Of a stretch of 64,000 bases of DNA, positions 11,310 to 21,399 are shown piece by piece. The stretch is from Euglena gracilis. Its lineage: Eukaryota; Euglenida; Euglenophyceae; Euglenales. The notes below the pieces were generated by a model. The model was not told the DNA's origin and searched no databases. It worked only from the letters and a program-made list of their open reading frames with translations. The number at the start of each line of letters is the position of its first letter. Within the stretch, counting starts at the first letter, position 1. Location: contig CP154955.1 in the NCBI GenBank assembly GCA_039621445.1, positions 12,094,960-12,158,959 on the forward strand. Reading direction: 5' to 3'. Both the position numbers and the translations under genes were made by a program.

Positions 11310-13350
11310 TCGGTCAATTTGGCCCCTTCGCCCAAAATTACTCAGAAATGAATGTATGTGTCGGCCAACCTTTCAGAAACTTTCCGACGCCTTCAGCACG
11401 GAGTGGCCACTGTTTTGCCCACAGCCTTGAAATGAGTTTGCCCAGAGAAATGAATTTGCCCAAATCGTTTGCTATGCCCCCAAAACTATTTCCCCAAATT
11501 TCGCACTCCTTCGTTTCATTTTCCCTGAACGTTAAAAGGTTCACATGCCCCCCCCCCCAGGGTCGCAAGGAAATGGTCTGGTCGGCCCCAGCAGCCTGCC
11601 TCCACCCCACGCTGGGAACTGTCCCCCAGTGCCGGGCCGGGGCCGCGGACCTTCCGGGCCAGGCAGCGGTGCTCTTCCCGCGGCCGGCAGCCAGTCCCCG
11701 ACTCTCCCGCCTGTACTGACCGGGCGAACGGCTTGGGAAGCGCGAACCCTGTTTCTGCCCGTCTGCTTATGGTATTCAGGCCGTGGAGATGGGGTGAGCG
11801 GGGGGGGGGTTGCCCTTTGACTTTTTGAGAACAATTTTCCACAAAAATCCTTTCACTTTATTGGAGGAGTTTTGGTATCTTTTCTGCAGAGCTTATTTTC
11901 ACAGAGCCGAACCCCCCCCCCCTCTGGGCAGTTCACTGACCCCCACCTTGCCTGAGCCAGCAAGGTTGGGGCCGATGGCCATGGTTGCCCCCCCCCCCCC
12001 GGCCTGTTGAGCCCAACCTGGTCCCAACATGCCAACGGGCTGGGGGGGGGGGTCGGTGCCTTTTCACACCTGAAGGGGATTTTGATTTTCTTCTTTTTTT
12101 GGGAAACAACACATTTTTTATGTCTTTTGCAGGGCATGAACCCCAGGTATATTCCACCTGTTTCTTCTTCTTCTTTTTACTGCCATGTTATCACTTATTA
12201 TTGATTGATTGCCATCGTTTATTTATTCGCCAAATTAAAGCTCCGAGCCAGATTGTTCTGTGGATGTTGTTCTGACCCTGGAAGGTTACTTCCAACGGGG
12301 ACTGTTTCTTCGTCGTTAAACCTCTGCACACAAAAGTGGACCTGGGCCTGGATGGGCATGGGAGAGTTTAAATTTGGCGGGGCGATAGCTTTGTTTGGGC
12401 CGGAGAACCAAGGTTGAGGCAGTAACTCAGGTGGCAAGGCAGCCTGAGTGTACCCCCGCCCCACCCACCACCGGTTTGACGTCAATACCGCTTTTCTGTG
12501 AAGCCGTCGGTGTGCCAGGGCTCAGGTCGTTGACCCCAACTGTTTGCTTCACTGCTGGCGCCTTTGTGTGTGTTATTCGAGGTCAGCACCATTGGACACA
12601 TCTGAATCGTCCGAAATTAATTGAAAAAATCATCTCAGCGCCTGTTTGTTTCTCAAGGATTTATTCATCACTTGCTGGTCTTGTTTATAGAACCCCTTTT
12701 TTCTTTTGGTGTTGTTTCCACAATTCCATTCGCCACTTGATAATAAGAACCCCAAGTCGATTCCAAATTCTTCCCATAATGCAATTCCCCCTGGAAAGGC
12801 TTCCCGCAATCGCCCAGTCTTTATTCTTCTCTTTTCTCTCTCTCTCTTTGTTTCTCTTGTCTCCTGCGTCCTCTGCAAATCTCTTTTGCATCCATGGATG
12901 CTCTTCCTTTACATACAATTTAAACCAGTCAGTCACTGACCCCAGGGGGGCGGGGGGGGGTCAGCCACTGGAATCCAAGGGAAACTTGACCACAAACATG
13001 AAAGAAGGCCAAATGATTTTTCTGCCGGTGAATTTAATGTCTTTTTTTTGCCGATCCTCCCCACAGGGGGAGAGGATCAAAAACCAGCCAGTCAGACCCC
13101 TCCTCCCCCTGCCCTGTTTTTGGACTGGCCCAAGCTATTATTTTTGCCGGGGGAATTATGAAGCCATCGCATCCCCTTGTGGTTTCAAACCACCCTCAAG
13201 TTCTCTGTGGTCTAGGCTTTCATGCATCCCAGGAAGGCGCCTCCCACACTTGTGTTCACTGGTTTGTCAGGAGACATCTCCGCGAGGTAATTTCCATCAA
13301 TAACCCAAATATGCTCTGCCTTCCTTCTTTTCGGTCTGATTTCAAGATTG
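11310..13350. other. Non-coding spacer, no supported exon
   Basis: There are poly-C/poly-G tracts near 11547, 11796, 11911, 11988 and 12041 and T-rich stretches near 12090-12180. A CT-rich run at 12815-12870 resembles a polypyrimidine tract but no coding block follows it. The 302-residue frame at 12395-13303 has no codon bias or domain and is not called. Confidence 0.35.
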
Positions 13351-13399
13351 TCAAGGGTTTTATGTTTGGGAGGAACATGACATTTTTGGGAGCCATGCA

Positions 13400-13473
13400 C
13401 CAAACACACACACGCGCGCGCGCCGCCAAACACACAAACACAACGCACACACACAAATATGCGCGCACACACA
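13400..13473. repeat. Short CA/CG dinucleotide array
   Basis: Alternating purine-pyrimidine ACACACGCGCGCGC followed by interrupted (CA)n. The CG-containing part could adopt Z-DNA. Confidence 0.8.
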
Positions 13474-14304
13474 GATTATTAGAAAACATTTTTTTCCAGA
13501 AAAGAACCACAAAAGCCTTTTCAAAAGTAAAAAAGGAAGTATGAAATTGTGCTCAAAAGTGCACTCCAATGTGAGTTTTTACCTCCAAATGTCACCTAAA
13601 ATTCACCCCGAAAATTGCGTTTCCTGTGTGTTTGTGGGCTGGGGTGGGTTCGCCAAAACAAAGCCCCCAACTTTAAAGTGTGTTCTGTGTTCTCCCCATC
13701 TTGCCTCCTTTTTCCTGAGTTGGGTTCCATCTCGCTGAGACTTCACTTCTTTTCCCCCTTCTCCCCCTCCCCCCCCTCCTCCTACTGCAGCCCCCTGTGC
13801 CCTCTTCCCCCCGGCCTGCCTGCCTCGATGCCGGAATTCAGCACCCAGGCCTCCCTGCAGTGCTCTGCCTGCAGCCGCTGCCTCGGCACCCCAGCGGCCA
13901 GGGCTGGCCTGTGGAGCCGAGAGCATAAATGACAGCTAACTCCCAACAATTTGATGATTTTCAAAACAATCTTCTTTTCTTCGCGAAAGTTTCAAAAAAG
14001 TTGTCTCCGTCCAGATAAATAAACACACCCACTATTAAATAACCGTCATTGTGTTCATTCTAATTCCAGGCCACCGAGGGGCGTTGGTGGTGTTTTTACA
14101 CTTCTTTGAGAAAAACCAATGCTCTGGGACCAGAATCTAATGTTTTATCCAGCGGTTTCGACCCCTGAGATTCACTTGGTTTCGCAAACACCATTCGCCC
14201 CAGACTCCAACTATGGAAAATGAGCTGCAAACCAACCCAATTTCTACCCGACTTTCGGCGCTAAATTCCCCGGGGGGTGGGGGCTGGACCCGTCCCACCG
14301 AAAA

Positions 14305-15292
<988 letters not shown>

Positions 15293-15293
15293 G

Positions 15294-15373
15294 CAAGCCG
15301 GCCTTCCTGCTGCAGGACCTGCTGCTGGAGGGCTGCCCGCTGAGCGCCGTGGAGAAGCGGGCGATGCGCAGCG
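15294..15373 (+). CDS. Putative exon KPAFLLQDLLLEGCPLSAVE
   Basis: Directly after the microsatellite-derived acceptor (CACGCACAG), the frame C AAG CCG GCC TTC CTG is GC3-saturated. It reads KPAFLLQDLLLEGCPLSAVE then KRAMRSG, closing at a donor (CAGCG|GTGCGC). A Leu-rich acidic helix followed by a basic KRAMR segment is a convincing protein pattern. The family was not recognised. It is one of the better-supported exons of the 1.5-21 kb region, and the microsatellite sits in its upstream intron within 1 bp of the splice site. Confidence 0.5.
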
Positions 15374-15399
15374 GTGCGCCGAACCCTGCCCCCCCCCCC

Positions 15400-16820
15400 C
15401 CCCACCGGTGGAGGGGGAGGGACTGGCGTCCCCAACCAGCCTTTTTTTGCTGTTTTTGGGCATTTCGGGGCAAAAATCGAATTTTTTTTTACAATATCTC
15501 CAAAATGGTGGCTGGGTCTTGATATCCGGGTCTAGGCGTGCAGCTGTTGGCCCCCCCCCCCCCATATTCTCTTTTGGTCCTTGACCTCTGCGCTGCCATT
15601 TGGGCGGTGTCAGAGAGCTCGTTTTCTCCCATAAAAGGATTGCTACCTCTCCCTCCCAGATGTCTTCCCCTCCTCTTCATTGCACCAACTAGGCCTGTCA
15701 AAAGTTGGCCAACCAGCTTTTTGGGGATTTTCCAAAATCACGAATAATCACAAATAATCACGAATTACTGCGAACAACCACAAATAGTTATGAATGAGAC
15801 TTTCTCCCATTTATGAACGTTTCCCTCTGAGAATGGCTTTTCTGTCAAGGATTAAGTTCACTCAAAAGGGAAAACAAATATGGACAAGGGTGGCAGCTAC
15901 TCTCCCCTTTGTCTTTTGTTCTCTCCCATTTCCTCTCTTGCTCTCTTGCTCTCCTCCCTCTCCTCTCTGCTTCCGTCAACCCATGATGTGGTATTTTGCA
16001 GGATTTTGTGAAAATTGCCAGATTTTGCAGAATCCTGCAAAAAAAAAAAACAGTTTGAGAATGATTGTAGAGGTGCCAGGGTCAAACTCATTTTTTTTTT
16101 TTTTTTTCCAGCAACTTTGGGGTCCTTCAACTTTTGTCCATTTTGGCCAATGGTCCATGATTTTCTTCCATTGCTGCACCATTATTTGGCCATTTCAGCC
16201 ATTTTGGCCAATTTTGGGATACAGATACATATATTTTCATTGTGTTTCTGCAGTTCTTCCCCATTCATGCAAACATGTCCTCGTGGCCCACCCTGCAGCG
16301 GACCCTTCAGGATAGTAGTTCGTCTCAATCATCATGACCCATTGCCAAGACTTTATCCTCTTCCTCCTCTATTGTGCAGCATGACAGCTTGCACAACACC
16401 AGCCATCTGTTTCTCCCAAACCCACATCCCACACACTTTTTCATTAGGAATAAAACGGGGGAGGAGATGGAGCAGTGACTCTGAGAACGAAAACACCACA
16501 AAATTGAACCGTATCACAGCTGTGTACGGTTGTTTTGCGCATGAAAAGTGAAAATGACGCTTTTTTGGTAGCACAAATAGCCACAAATAATCACAAATGA
16601 CACAAATCAGAATCAAGGGTGGTCAGCACAAATTTGTGGGAATCCCTGGTTGCAAACTTGGTCCCCCAAGGTTGGTCCCCCCGGCCTAACATTCCAACCC
16701 CATCTACTCCCCAGCCCTACCGTAATTGTGCCCGCACCAAGGGCCCAGGGGAGGGGGGAGGTATTTTTTTGAAACCCCTCGTCCCATCGAGGCTCGGTGG
16801 GAAGGGCTTCCCCGCTCCCT
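15400..16820. other. Intron-like, no exon seen
   Basis: T-rich and C-rich runs dominate. At about 15990-16215 there are repeated ATTTTGCAGGATTTTG and CCATTTTGGCCA phrases resembling the AT-rich part of the composite repeats at 31.7 and 47.1 kb. Short CACAAATAATCACGAAT motifs occur at 15738-15790 and again near 16575-16610. Confidence 0.4.
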
Positions 16821-16822
16821 CA

Positions 16823-16978
16823 GGGACGTACGACATCTCCTGGATCCAGTGCGGGTGCGGTGTCTCGTTGGGCTTCTTGTATCACGAGCGGGGCGTTGCC
16901 TACCAGTATGGCGGGGCATGCACCGTCGAATTCCTCAGGTTCGGATGCCGGACGCTCAGTGTCAGGTTAGGCTGGCCG
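16823..16978 (+). CDS. Putative exon YDISWIQCGCGVSLGFLYHE
   Basis: The frame reads TYDISWIQCGCGVSLGFLYH then ERGVAYQYGGACTVEFLRFG, with three Cys in the first half and many aromatic residues, closing at a donor TCAG|GTTAGG near 16967. GC3 is high in this frame and lower in the two others. The acceptor side is unclear, and the frame stays open into the upstream poly-G. The family was not recognised. It is consistent with being in the same gene as 15294-15373. Confidence 0.35.
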
Positions 16979-17497
16979 TCTTGCGAAACACAAACACTTT
17001 CCCGGCCCAGCCAAAACACAGTCCACCTCTGGCATCATCTTTTTGAGCCTTTTCTGAGAAATGGCACCTTTTTTTCACCAGAACTGCAGACTTGGTGAAA
17101 ATGACCGGAGGAAAATTGTGCGAGAGGATGCTTGAGTTTACTTCTTGCACTCCGACCAGGTGATTTGCAATCACTGCCTGCACCTCCACGCCCACATCTG
17201 CACCAGAATTTTTGTATATGTCTGCTCCTGTCAGCTGTTTCCTCACCGTTGCCTTTTCTCAATTTTTTTTGTGCATTTGTTCATATGTTTGCATACATTT
17301 TTTTTGATTCATACACATTTTTGTGGGTTTTCACCATTTTGCCACTCTGTGACTTCTCTGCAAGACTGATTTCTTTCTTACTCAAATGAACCGTGATTTC
17401 ACACGAGCTGTTTGTGCGGTGCATTTCTGCCTGTCCGTCCGTGTGTGCTCCCCCCCCCGAGACATGGCAATAACGGGACCCTGCCACCCCCTCCCAG

Positions 17498-17645
17498 ATC
17501 TCACACGTAACGCTAACCCGATCCCCAACCCCAACCCCGATCCTGACCCCATCCCGAACCTCAACCCGATCCCATACCCCAACCCCATACCAAAAAAAAC
17601 CCCTTCCCCGAACCCCAGCCTGCCTCTCAGAATATCCCGATTGCA
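17498..17645 (+). repeat. Degenerate CCCAAC/CCCGAT telomere-like tract
   Basis: Roughly 20 irregular units of the type AACCCCGATCC and AACCCCAACCC follow CCAGATCTCACACGTAAC. The same leader (CCAGATCTCACACCTAAC) opens a similar tract at 37752-37855. The tract may be ancient telomere-like sequence or a minisatellite derived from it. Confidence 0.6.
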
Positions 17646-17689
17646 CACAACCCCCCCTCCAATCACCCTCCCACCACCCCCTCCCCCGG

Positions 17690-17930
17690 GTTCAAATATA
17701 AGCAACCGGTTGCTTGGATTTGAATTGGTTACACACAGGGCTGTACGGTAATTTCTGAAACCCTATTGGTGGTGGGTGGGGGGGGTCGACCCCCCCCCCA
17801 CCAGACCTTCCCAGACCACCAGACCACCAGACCACCAGACCACTAGACCCAGCCTTGGCAAGGACATGGCAAAGGCGGGGGAAGGATCAAAAGGTCAGGC
17901 CAAAGGAAAGGGGAAAGATCAGGTCAAATC
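17690..17930 (+). repeat. Dispersed repeat, copy 1 (pair with 20311-20530)
   Basis: Begins AAATATAAGCAACCGGTTGC, passes GGTTACACACAGGGCTGTAC and GGTGGTGGGTGGGG, then CACCAGACC units, and ends CATGGCAAAGGCGGGGGAA. The second copy at 20.3 kb has the same order at high identity. The CAGGGCTGTAC within it matches the ends of the miniature elements in the synthetase gene. Confidence 0.7.
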
Positions 17931-17959
17931 GCAAATCGCGTGTCCCCCGGCCCCCGGGG

Positions 17960-18064
17960 AGGCCGGGCCCCGGCGGCGGGGTGTACGGCGACGCCTTCGC
18001 CTACAAGCTGGGCAAGGCCGTCATCGCCCAGGACGCGCTCATGATCCGGTCGGTCGTCACGCCG
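17960..18064 (+). CDS. Putative exon GVYGDAFAYKLGKAVIAQDA
   Basis: The frame reads GGVYGDAFAYKLGKAVIAQD then ALMIRSVVTP with nearly every third base G or C, and ends at a donor CCG|GTTCAG. The 5' border is uncertain because the upstream bases are GC-rich and open. Normal alternation of hydrophobic and charged residues supports coding. The family was not recognised; it is probably in the same gene as the 15.3 and 16.8 kb exons. Confidence 0.45.
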
Positions 18065-18238
18065 GTTCAGCCGCCCCCGCCCCCGCCATTTCGGGGATGG
18101 GCCGCCGTGCCCCCACGGCGATGAGCGCGAGGTTTCCCGGCGCCCCTCGTGGGCTGAATGCCTGTTGGGCCGTACTCCACCCTCCGGCATTGTGATATGT
18201 GAGGTGGTTGGGTCTGCATACCTGACCCCTCCCCCCGT

Positions 18239-18306
18239 CAGCTACTGGAGTCAGCTTGGCCCCCCAAAGTTGGTCGACCTGGTCTTTCGGTGCCACACCG
18301 ACGAGC
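18239..18306 (+). CDS. Possible exon SYWSQLGPPKLVDLVFRCHT
   Basis: An acceptor CCCCCGTCAG precedes an open frame YWSQLGPPKLVDLVFRCHTD then ELG. No good donor follows, and the TTGG-CCCCCCAAAGTTGGT part also resembles repeat text near 16655, so support is weak. Confidence 0.2.
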
Positions 18307-18330
18307 TTGGGTTGGGGATAGGACCGTAAC

Positions 18331-18432
18331 GTTAATATACATGATATATAATATTATATATATATATTATAATATATTATAATTATTATATGTAATAATA
18401 TATGTGATATATGTAGTATTAATATATATGGC
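18331..18432. repeat. AT-rich low-complexity tract
   Basis: An irregular TATATATTATAATATATTATA tract of about 100 bp just upstream of interspersed repeat copy C. Confidence 0.85.
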
Positions 18433-18526
18433 AGCAAGCTACAACTTGGCCCGCGGGTCAAGTAGTAGCTCAGGGGGTGGTCCGGGTGGTAGCTCCCGCG
18501 CCCGCCGGTCCCCCCGGTTCTCCCCC

Positions 18527-18652
18527 CCTTAGTTGCACTAAGGCTTCTTGTCTGTTTATGCCCGGCGCTAGCTTCGCTTCCGGCCCAGTTTGTGTGTGGT
18601 GAGTGGCCAGGGACCAGTGCTCCTGTTTGCTCCACCCGGCCGGGTGAGCAAC
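18527..18652 (-). mobile_element. Interspersed repeat, copy C
   Basis: Reverse-orientation copy: TTAGTTGCACTAAGGCTTC, TGCCCGGCGCTAGCTTCGC, GGCCCAGTTTGTG, GTGAGTGGCCAGGGACC and CCCGGCCGGGTGAGCAAC correspond to the reverse complement of copies A and B. The copy is truncated at the CTCACCCGG end by a poly-C run. Confidence 0.7.
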
Positions 18653-19049
18653 CCCCCCCCCCCCAGGCGTCGTGCCGCAATGGCGCGCCGCCGCCCCCCG
18701 CCCCGGCCCCGGGCCCCTCCGCCGCCCCCGCCGCGCTGACGTCGGGGGTCCTCCGGCCGCCGCCGCCGCCCGCGGTGCTTAAGCCGGCGGACAGCCCAGT
18801 CCCCCCGGCAACCCCGCCCAGGAGCCAGGCCCAGTTGTGCACCACAGCGAGACGGCCACAAGGGCCAGCTGGGTATAGCGTGAAGGCAGCTGTGCGTGTA
18901 ATATAAGCCACCCCCCCCCCCCTCTTAGAAGCCCCCAAGTAAGCAAGTAAGCATGTAAGCACCCTTTGGCCGATTATCGGGCGACACCCAAATATAAGGC
19001 AACCCCTGACTGGGCGATACAAAGGAATTTTCAGGAAAACGGGGCGCTG

Positions 19050-19347
19050 GCGGGTCGAAAAACGCTCATTTTCGGCTCAAAAACAGTTTTTCCGGGTCCA
19101 GAAGGCCCAAAAACATCGTTTTGGGCAATTTTTTTTCGATTTTTTTCGACTTTTTTTGACCCGAAAATGACCCAAAGTCCATAGGATTCGGGCCCAAAAC
19201 GGGGGGCCGGGGGCCAAAAAAAAAAACGTTCGTTTTCGACTCGAAAACACTTTTTCCAGGTCCGGGAGGCCAAAAAACATGCTTTTGGGCCAATAAATTT
19301 TTTTCCCTTTTTTGGATTTTTTTTCGACTTTTTGTCTGAAAACGGCT
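19050..19347 (+). repeat. Approximately 160-bp tandem duplication
   Basis: The order AAACGCTC or AAACGTTCG, TTTTCGGCTC, TTTTTCCGGGTCCAGAAGGC, AAAAACAT, TTTTGGGC, poly-T, CGACTTTTT occurs twice, at about 19060-19180 and 19222-19340. The region feeds directly into the 210-220 bp tandem array downstream. Confidence 0.6.
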
Positions 19348-19349
19348 GA

Positions 19350-20010
19350 GTCTGACAGTGGAAAAGGTGTACATGATGTCCCAAATTGGCCGAAAAATGG
19401 TCGTATCTCGGGCTAGGCGGGGAGTTGCGGGGAAATCAAAATACCGGTAAATGGGGCGTTCCAAGGGCTTCAAATTAGGTCTCCGGACATTTCCTTTGAG
19501 TTTGCATCATTTTCGAGAAATTTTGAAAACATTGATTTTTTGACCCCCCCACCCCCCGAAAACGGCGAAGTCTGACAGTGGGAAAAGTGTACAATACGGC
19601 CGAAAAACGGCCGTATCTCGGGCCAGGCGGGGAGTTGCGGGGAAATCACAATACCGGTAAATGGGGCGTTCCAAGGGCTTCAATTTAGGTCTCCGGACAT
19701 TTCCTTTGAGTTTGCATCATTTTCGAGAAATTTTGAAAACATTGATTTTTTGACCCCCCCACCCCCCGAAAACGGCGAAGTCTGACAGTGGGAAAAGTGT
19801 ACAATACGGCCATCTCATCTCGGCCGAAAAACGGCCGTATCTCGGCCGAAAAACGGCCGTATCTCGGGCTAGGCGGGGAGTTGCGGGGAAATCACAATAC
19901 CTGTAGATAGGGCGTTCCAAGGGCTTCAATTTAGGTCTCCGGACATTTCCTTTGATTTTGCATCATTTTCGAGATATTTTCAAAATGTCGTTTTTTGGGC
20001 CCAAAATGGC
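19350..20010 (+). repeat. Tandem array of a 210-220 bp unit (three copies)
   Basis: The anchor GTCTGACAGTGG occurs at 19350, 19570 and 19780, giving periods of 220 and 210 bp. Each unit contains CGTATCTCGGGC, AGGCGGGGAGTTGCGGGGAA, GGCGTTCCAAGGGCTTCAA, GTCTCCGGACATTTCCTTTG and TTTCGAGAAATTTT. The third copy carries an extra CGGCCGAAAAACGGCCGTAT duplication. Units are about 90-95 percent alike by eye. Confidence 0.85.
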
Positions 20011-20224
20011 AGAGTCCAAAGGGGGGGGGGCTTATCCAGGGGGGCGGGCCAATCCTCCCCAGTTTGGACCCCTTCGCGCGTGAATAACTTGCGCCTGGCG
20101 GGGAGTTAGGGGTCATATGGCGGTGATTCGGAAACTAGAAATCCAGTCGCTCGCGACTGGAAAAAAAATTCTGGGAATGAGGCCGGGGTCATGGTGATAA
20201 TCCGCGGTTTTCACGGTCTACCCA

Positions 20225-20246
20225 GGGGGGGGGGGGGGGGGGGGGG
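20225..20246 (+). repeat. 22-bp poly-G run
   Basis: Unbroken G from 20225 to 20246, followed by TTGG and poly-C. It is among the longest homopolymers in the window. Confidence 0.9.
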
Positions 20247-20310
20247 TTGGACCCCCCCTTTTCCCCAGGGGTAAGCTTCGCTCTTACTCTAAAGAGATAA
20301 GAGCTCAGCG

Positions 20311-20530
20311 ACCCCCAAATATAAGCAACTGGTGCTTACATTTGGGTTGGTTACATACAGGGCTGTACGGTAATCCCTGAAACCCCATGGGTGGTGGGTG
20401 GGGGGGGTCGACTCCTCCCCCCACCAGACCTTCTCCCCAGCCTTGGGTACGTGGTAAGGCTGACTAGATACATGGCAAAGGCGGGGGAAAGGTCAAAAGA
20501 TCAGGTCAAAGGCAAGGGGAAAGATCAGGG
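20311..20530 (+). repeat. Dispersed repeat, copy 2 (pair with 17690-17930)
   Basis: Shares AAATATAAGCAAC, GGTTACATACAGGGCTGTAC, CATGGGTGGTGGGTGGGG, CCCACCAGACCTTC and CATGGCAAAGGCGGGGGAAA with copy 1 in the same order. The CACCAGACC units are fewer here. Confidence 0.7.
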
Positions 20531-21035
20531 AATACCATAAAAGCCAACTCTACTTTTAACCTCCCCTCATCCAAAAAACCCCACCGAACAGAGAGGGAAC
20601 ATGGTGAAGGAGCGTGAGACGAAATGTGCAAAAAAGTGATGTGGTGTGCCGCAATGGTGGATATCACAATGGAAATCATGAGTCAAAATGTTTTAACATT
20701 ACTCAAAATACATTTGAACAACCTCATCCAGTGCAAAGACACCTGTTTAGTAATCTCTGAGGGGGATTTTCCAGTATCCCCCAAAAATGACCAGCGGTGG
20801 TACATTTTTGGGCAAATGGATGGTGGTTTGCGAATAACATAGTGGGATGTCAATACAGAACTTCGGGTGGTCAAAGATACCTGTGGGTGGGACGAGAAAA
20901 GGGAAAACATACGCTTGGTACACTTTGAAAGTTTCAAGTTCCATTATTTTTGGTGCATTTTGGGCCGGTTTGATGGTTTAAGTTTGACCGACAGTTCCTT
21001 GCCTCACACTCCTGCCATAACCCACACAAGCCAAG

Positions 21036-21149
21036 TCCCATGCCCTAAAACGGGCCGCCTCGCCACGGCCCCTGCCCCCGACGGGGGAGGGGGAGGAGTT
21101 TGTGCTGGTGGAGGACGACACGGGCGAGGACGTCATCGCACTGGACTGA
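21036..21149 (+). CDS. Putative terminal exon with acidic C-terminus and stop
   Basis: The open frame reads SHALKRAASPRPLPPTGEGE then EFVLVEDDTGEDVIALD and a TGA at 21147-21149. The final 23 residues are strongly acidic with alternating hydrophobics, third positions are GC-rich, and the frame ends at a real stop just before a poly-C run, as expected of a last coding exon. The acceptor is probably one of the AGs at 21028-21035. The family was not recognised. It is taken here as the 3' end of the gene that includes the 15.3-18.1 kb exons. Confidence 0.45.
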   Translation, partial: SHALKRAASPRPLPPTGEGEEFVLVEDDTGEDVIALD

Positions 21150-21221
21150 GACCCTACCCCGCCGAGGCTGCCACCCCCCCCCCCCCCGATTCCACTTCAG
21201 TGGGGGGACTTCCTACCCCTC

Positions 21222-21372
21222 CCCCTTAGTTGCACTGAGGCTTCTTGTTTGTTTATGGCCGGCGCTGGCTTCGCTTCTGGCCCAGTTTGTGTGGTGAGTG
21301 GCCAGGGACCCCTCACACCAGTGCTCTTTTGTTTACTCCCCCTGGCTGGGTGAATAACACTGGGGTAATTCC
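21222..21372 (-). mobile_element. Interspersed repeat, copy D
   Basis: Reverse copy containing TTAGTTGCACTGAGGCTTC, TGGCCGGCGCTGGCTTCGC, GGCCCAGTTTGTGTGGTGAG, GGCCAGGGACCCCTCACACC and GGCTGGGTGAATAACACTGG. It is the fullest of the reverse copies and lies 72 bp beyond the stop codon at 21149, so it could be part of that gene's 3' untranslated region. Confidence 0.7.
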
Positions 21373-21399
21373 TCCCCCCCCCCCCCCGGCAGGACACAC

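Noticed and set aside
12395-13303. 302-residue plus-strand frame
   Set aside because: Crosses poly-G and T-rich low-complexity sequence, low GC3, no splice context or recognisable domain.
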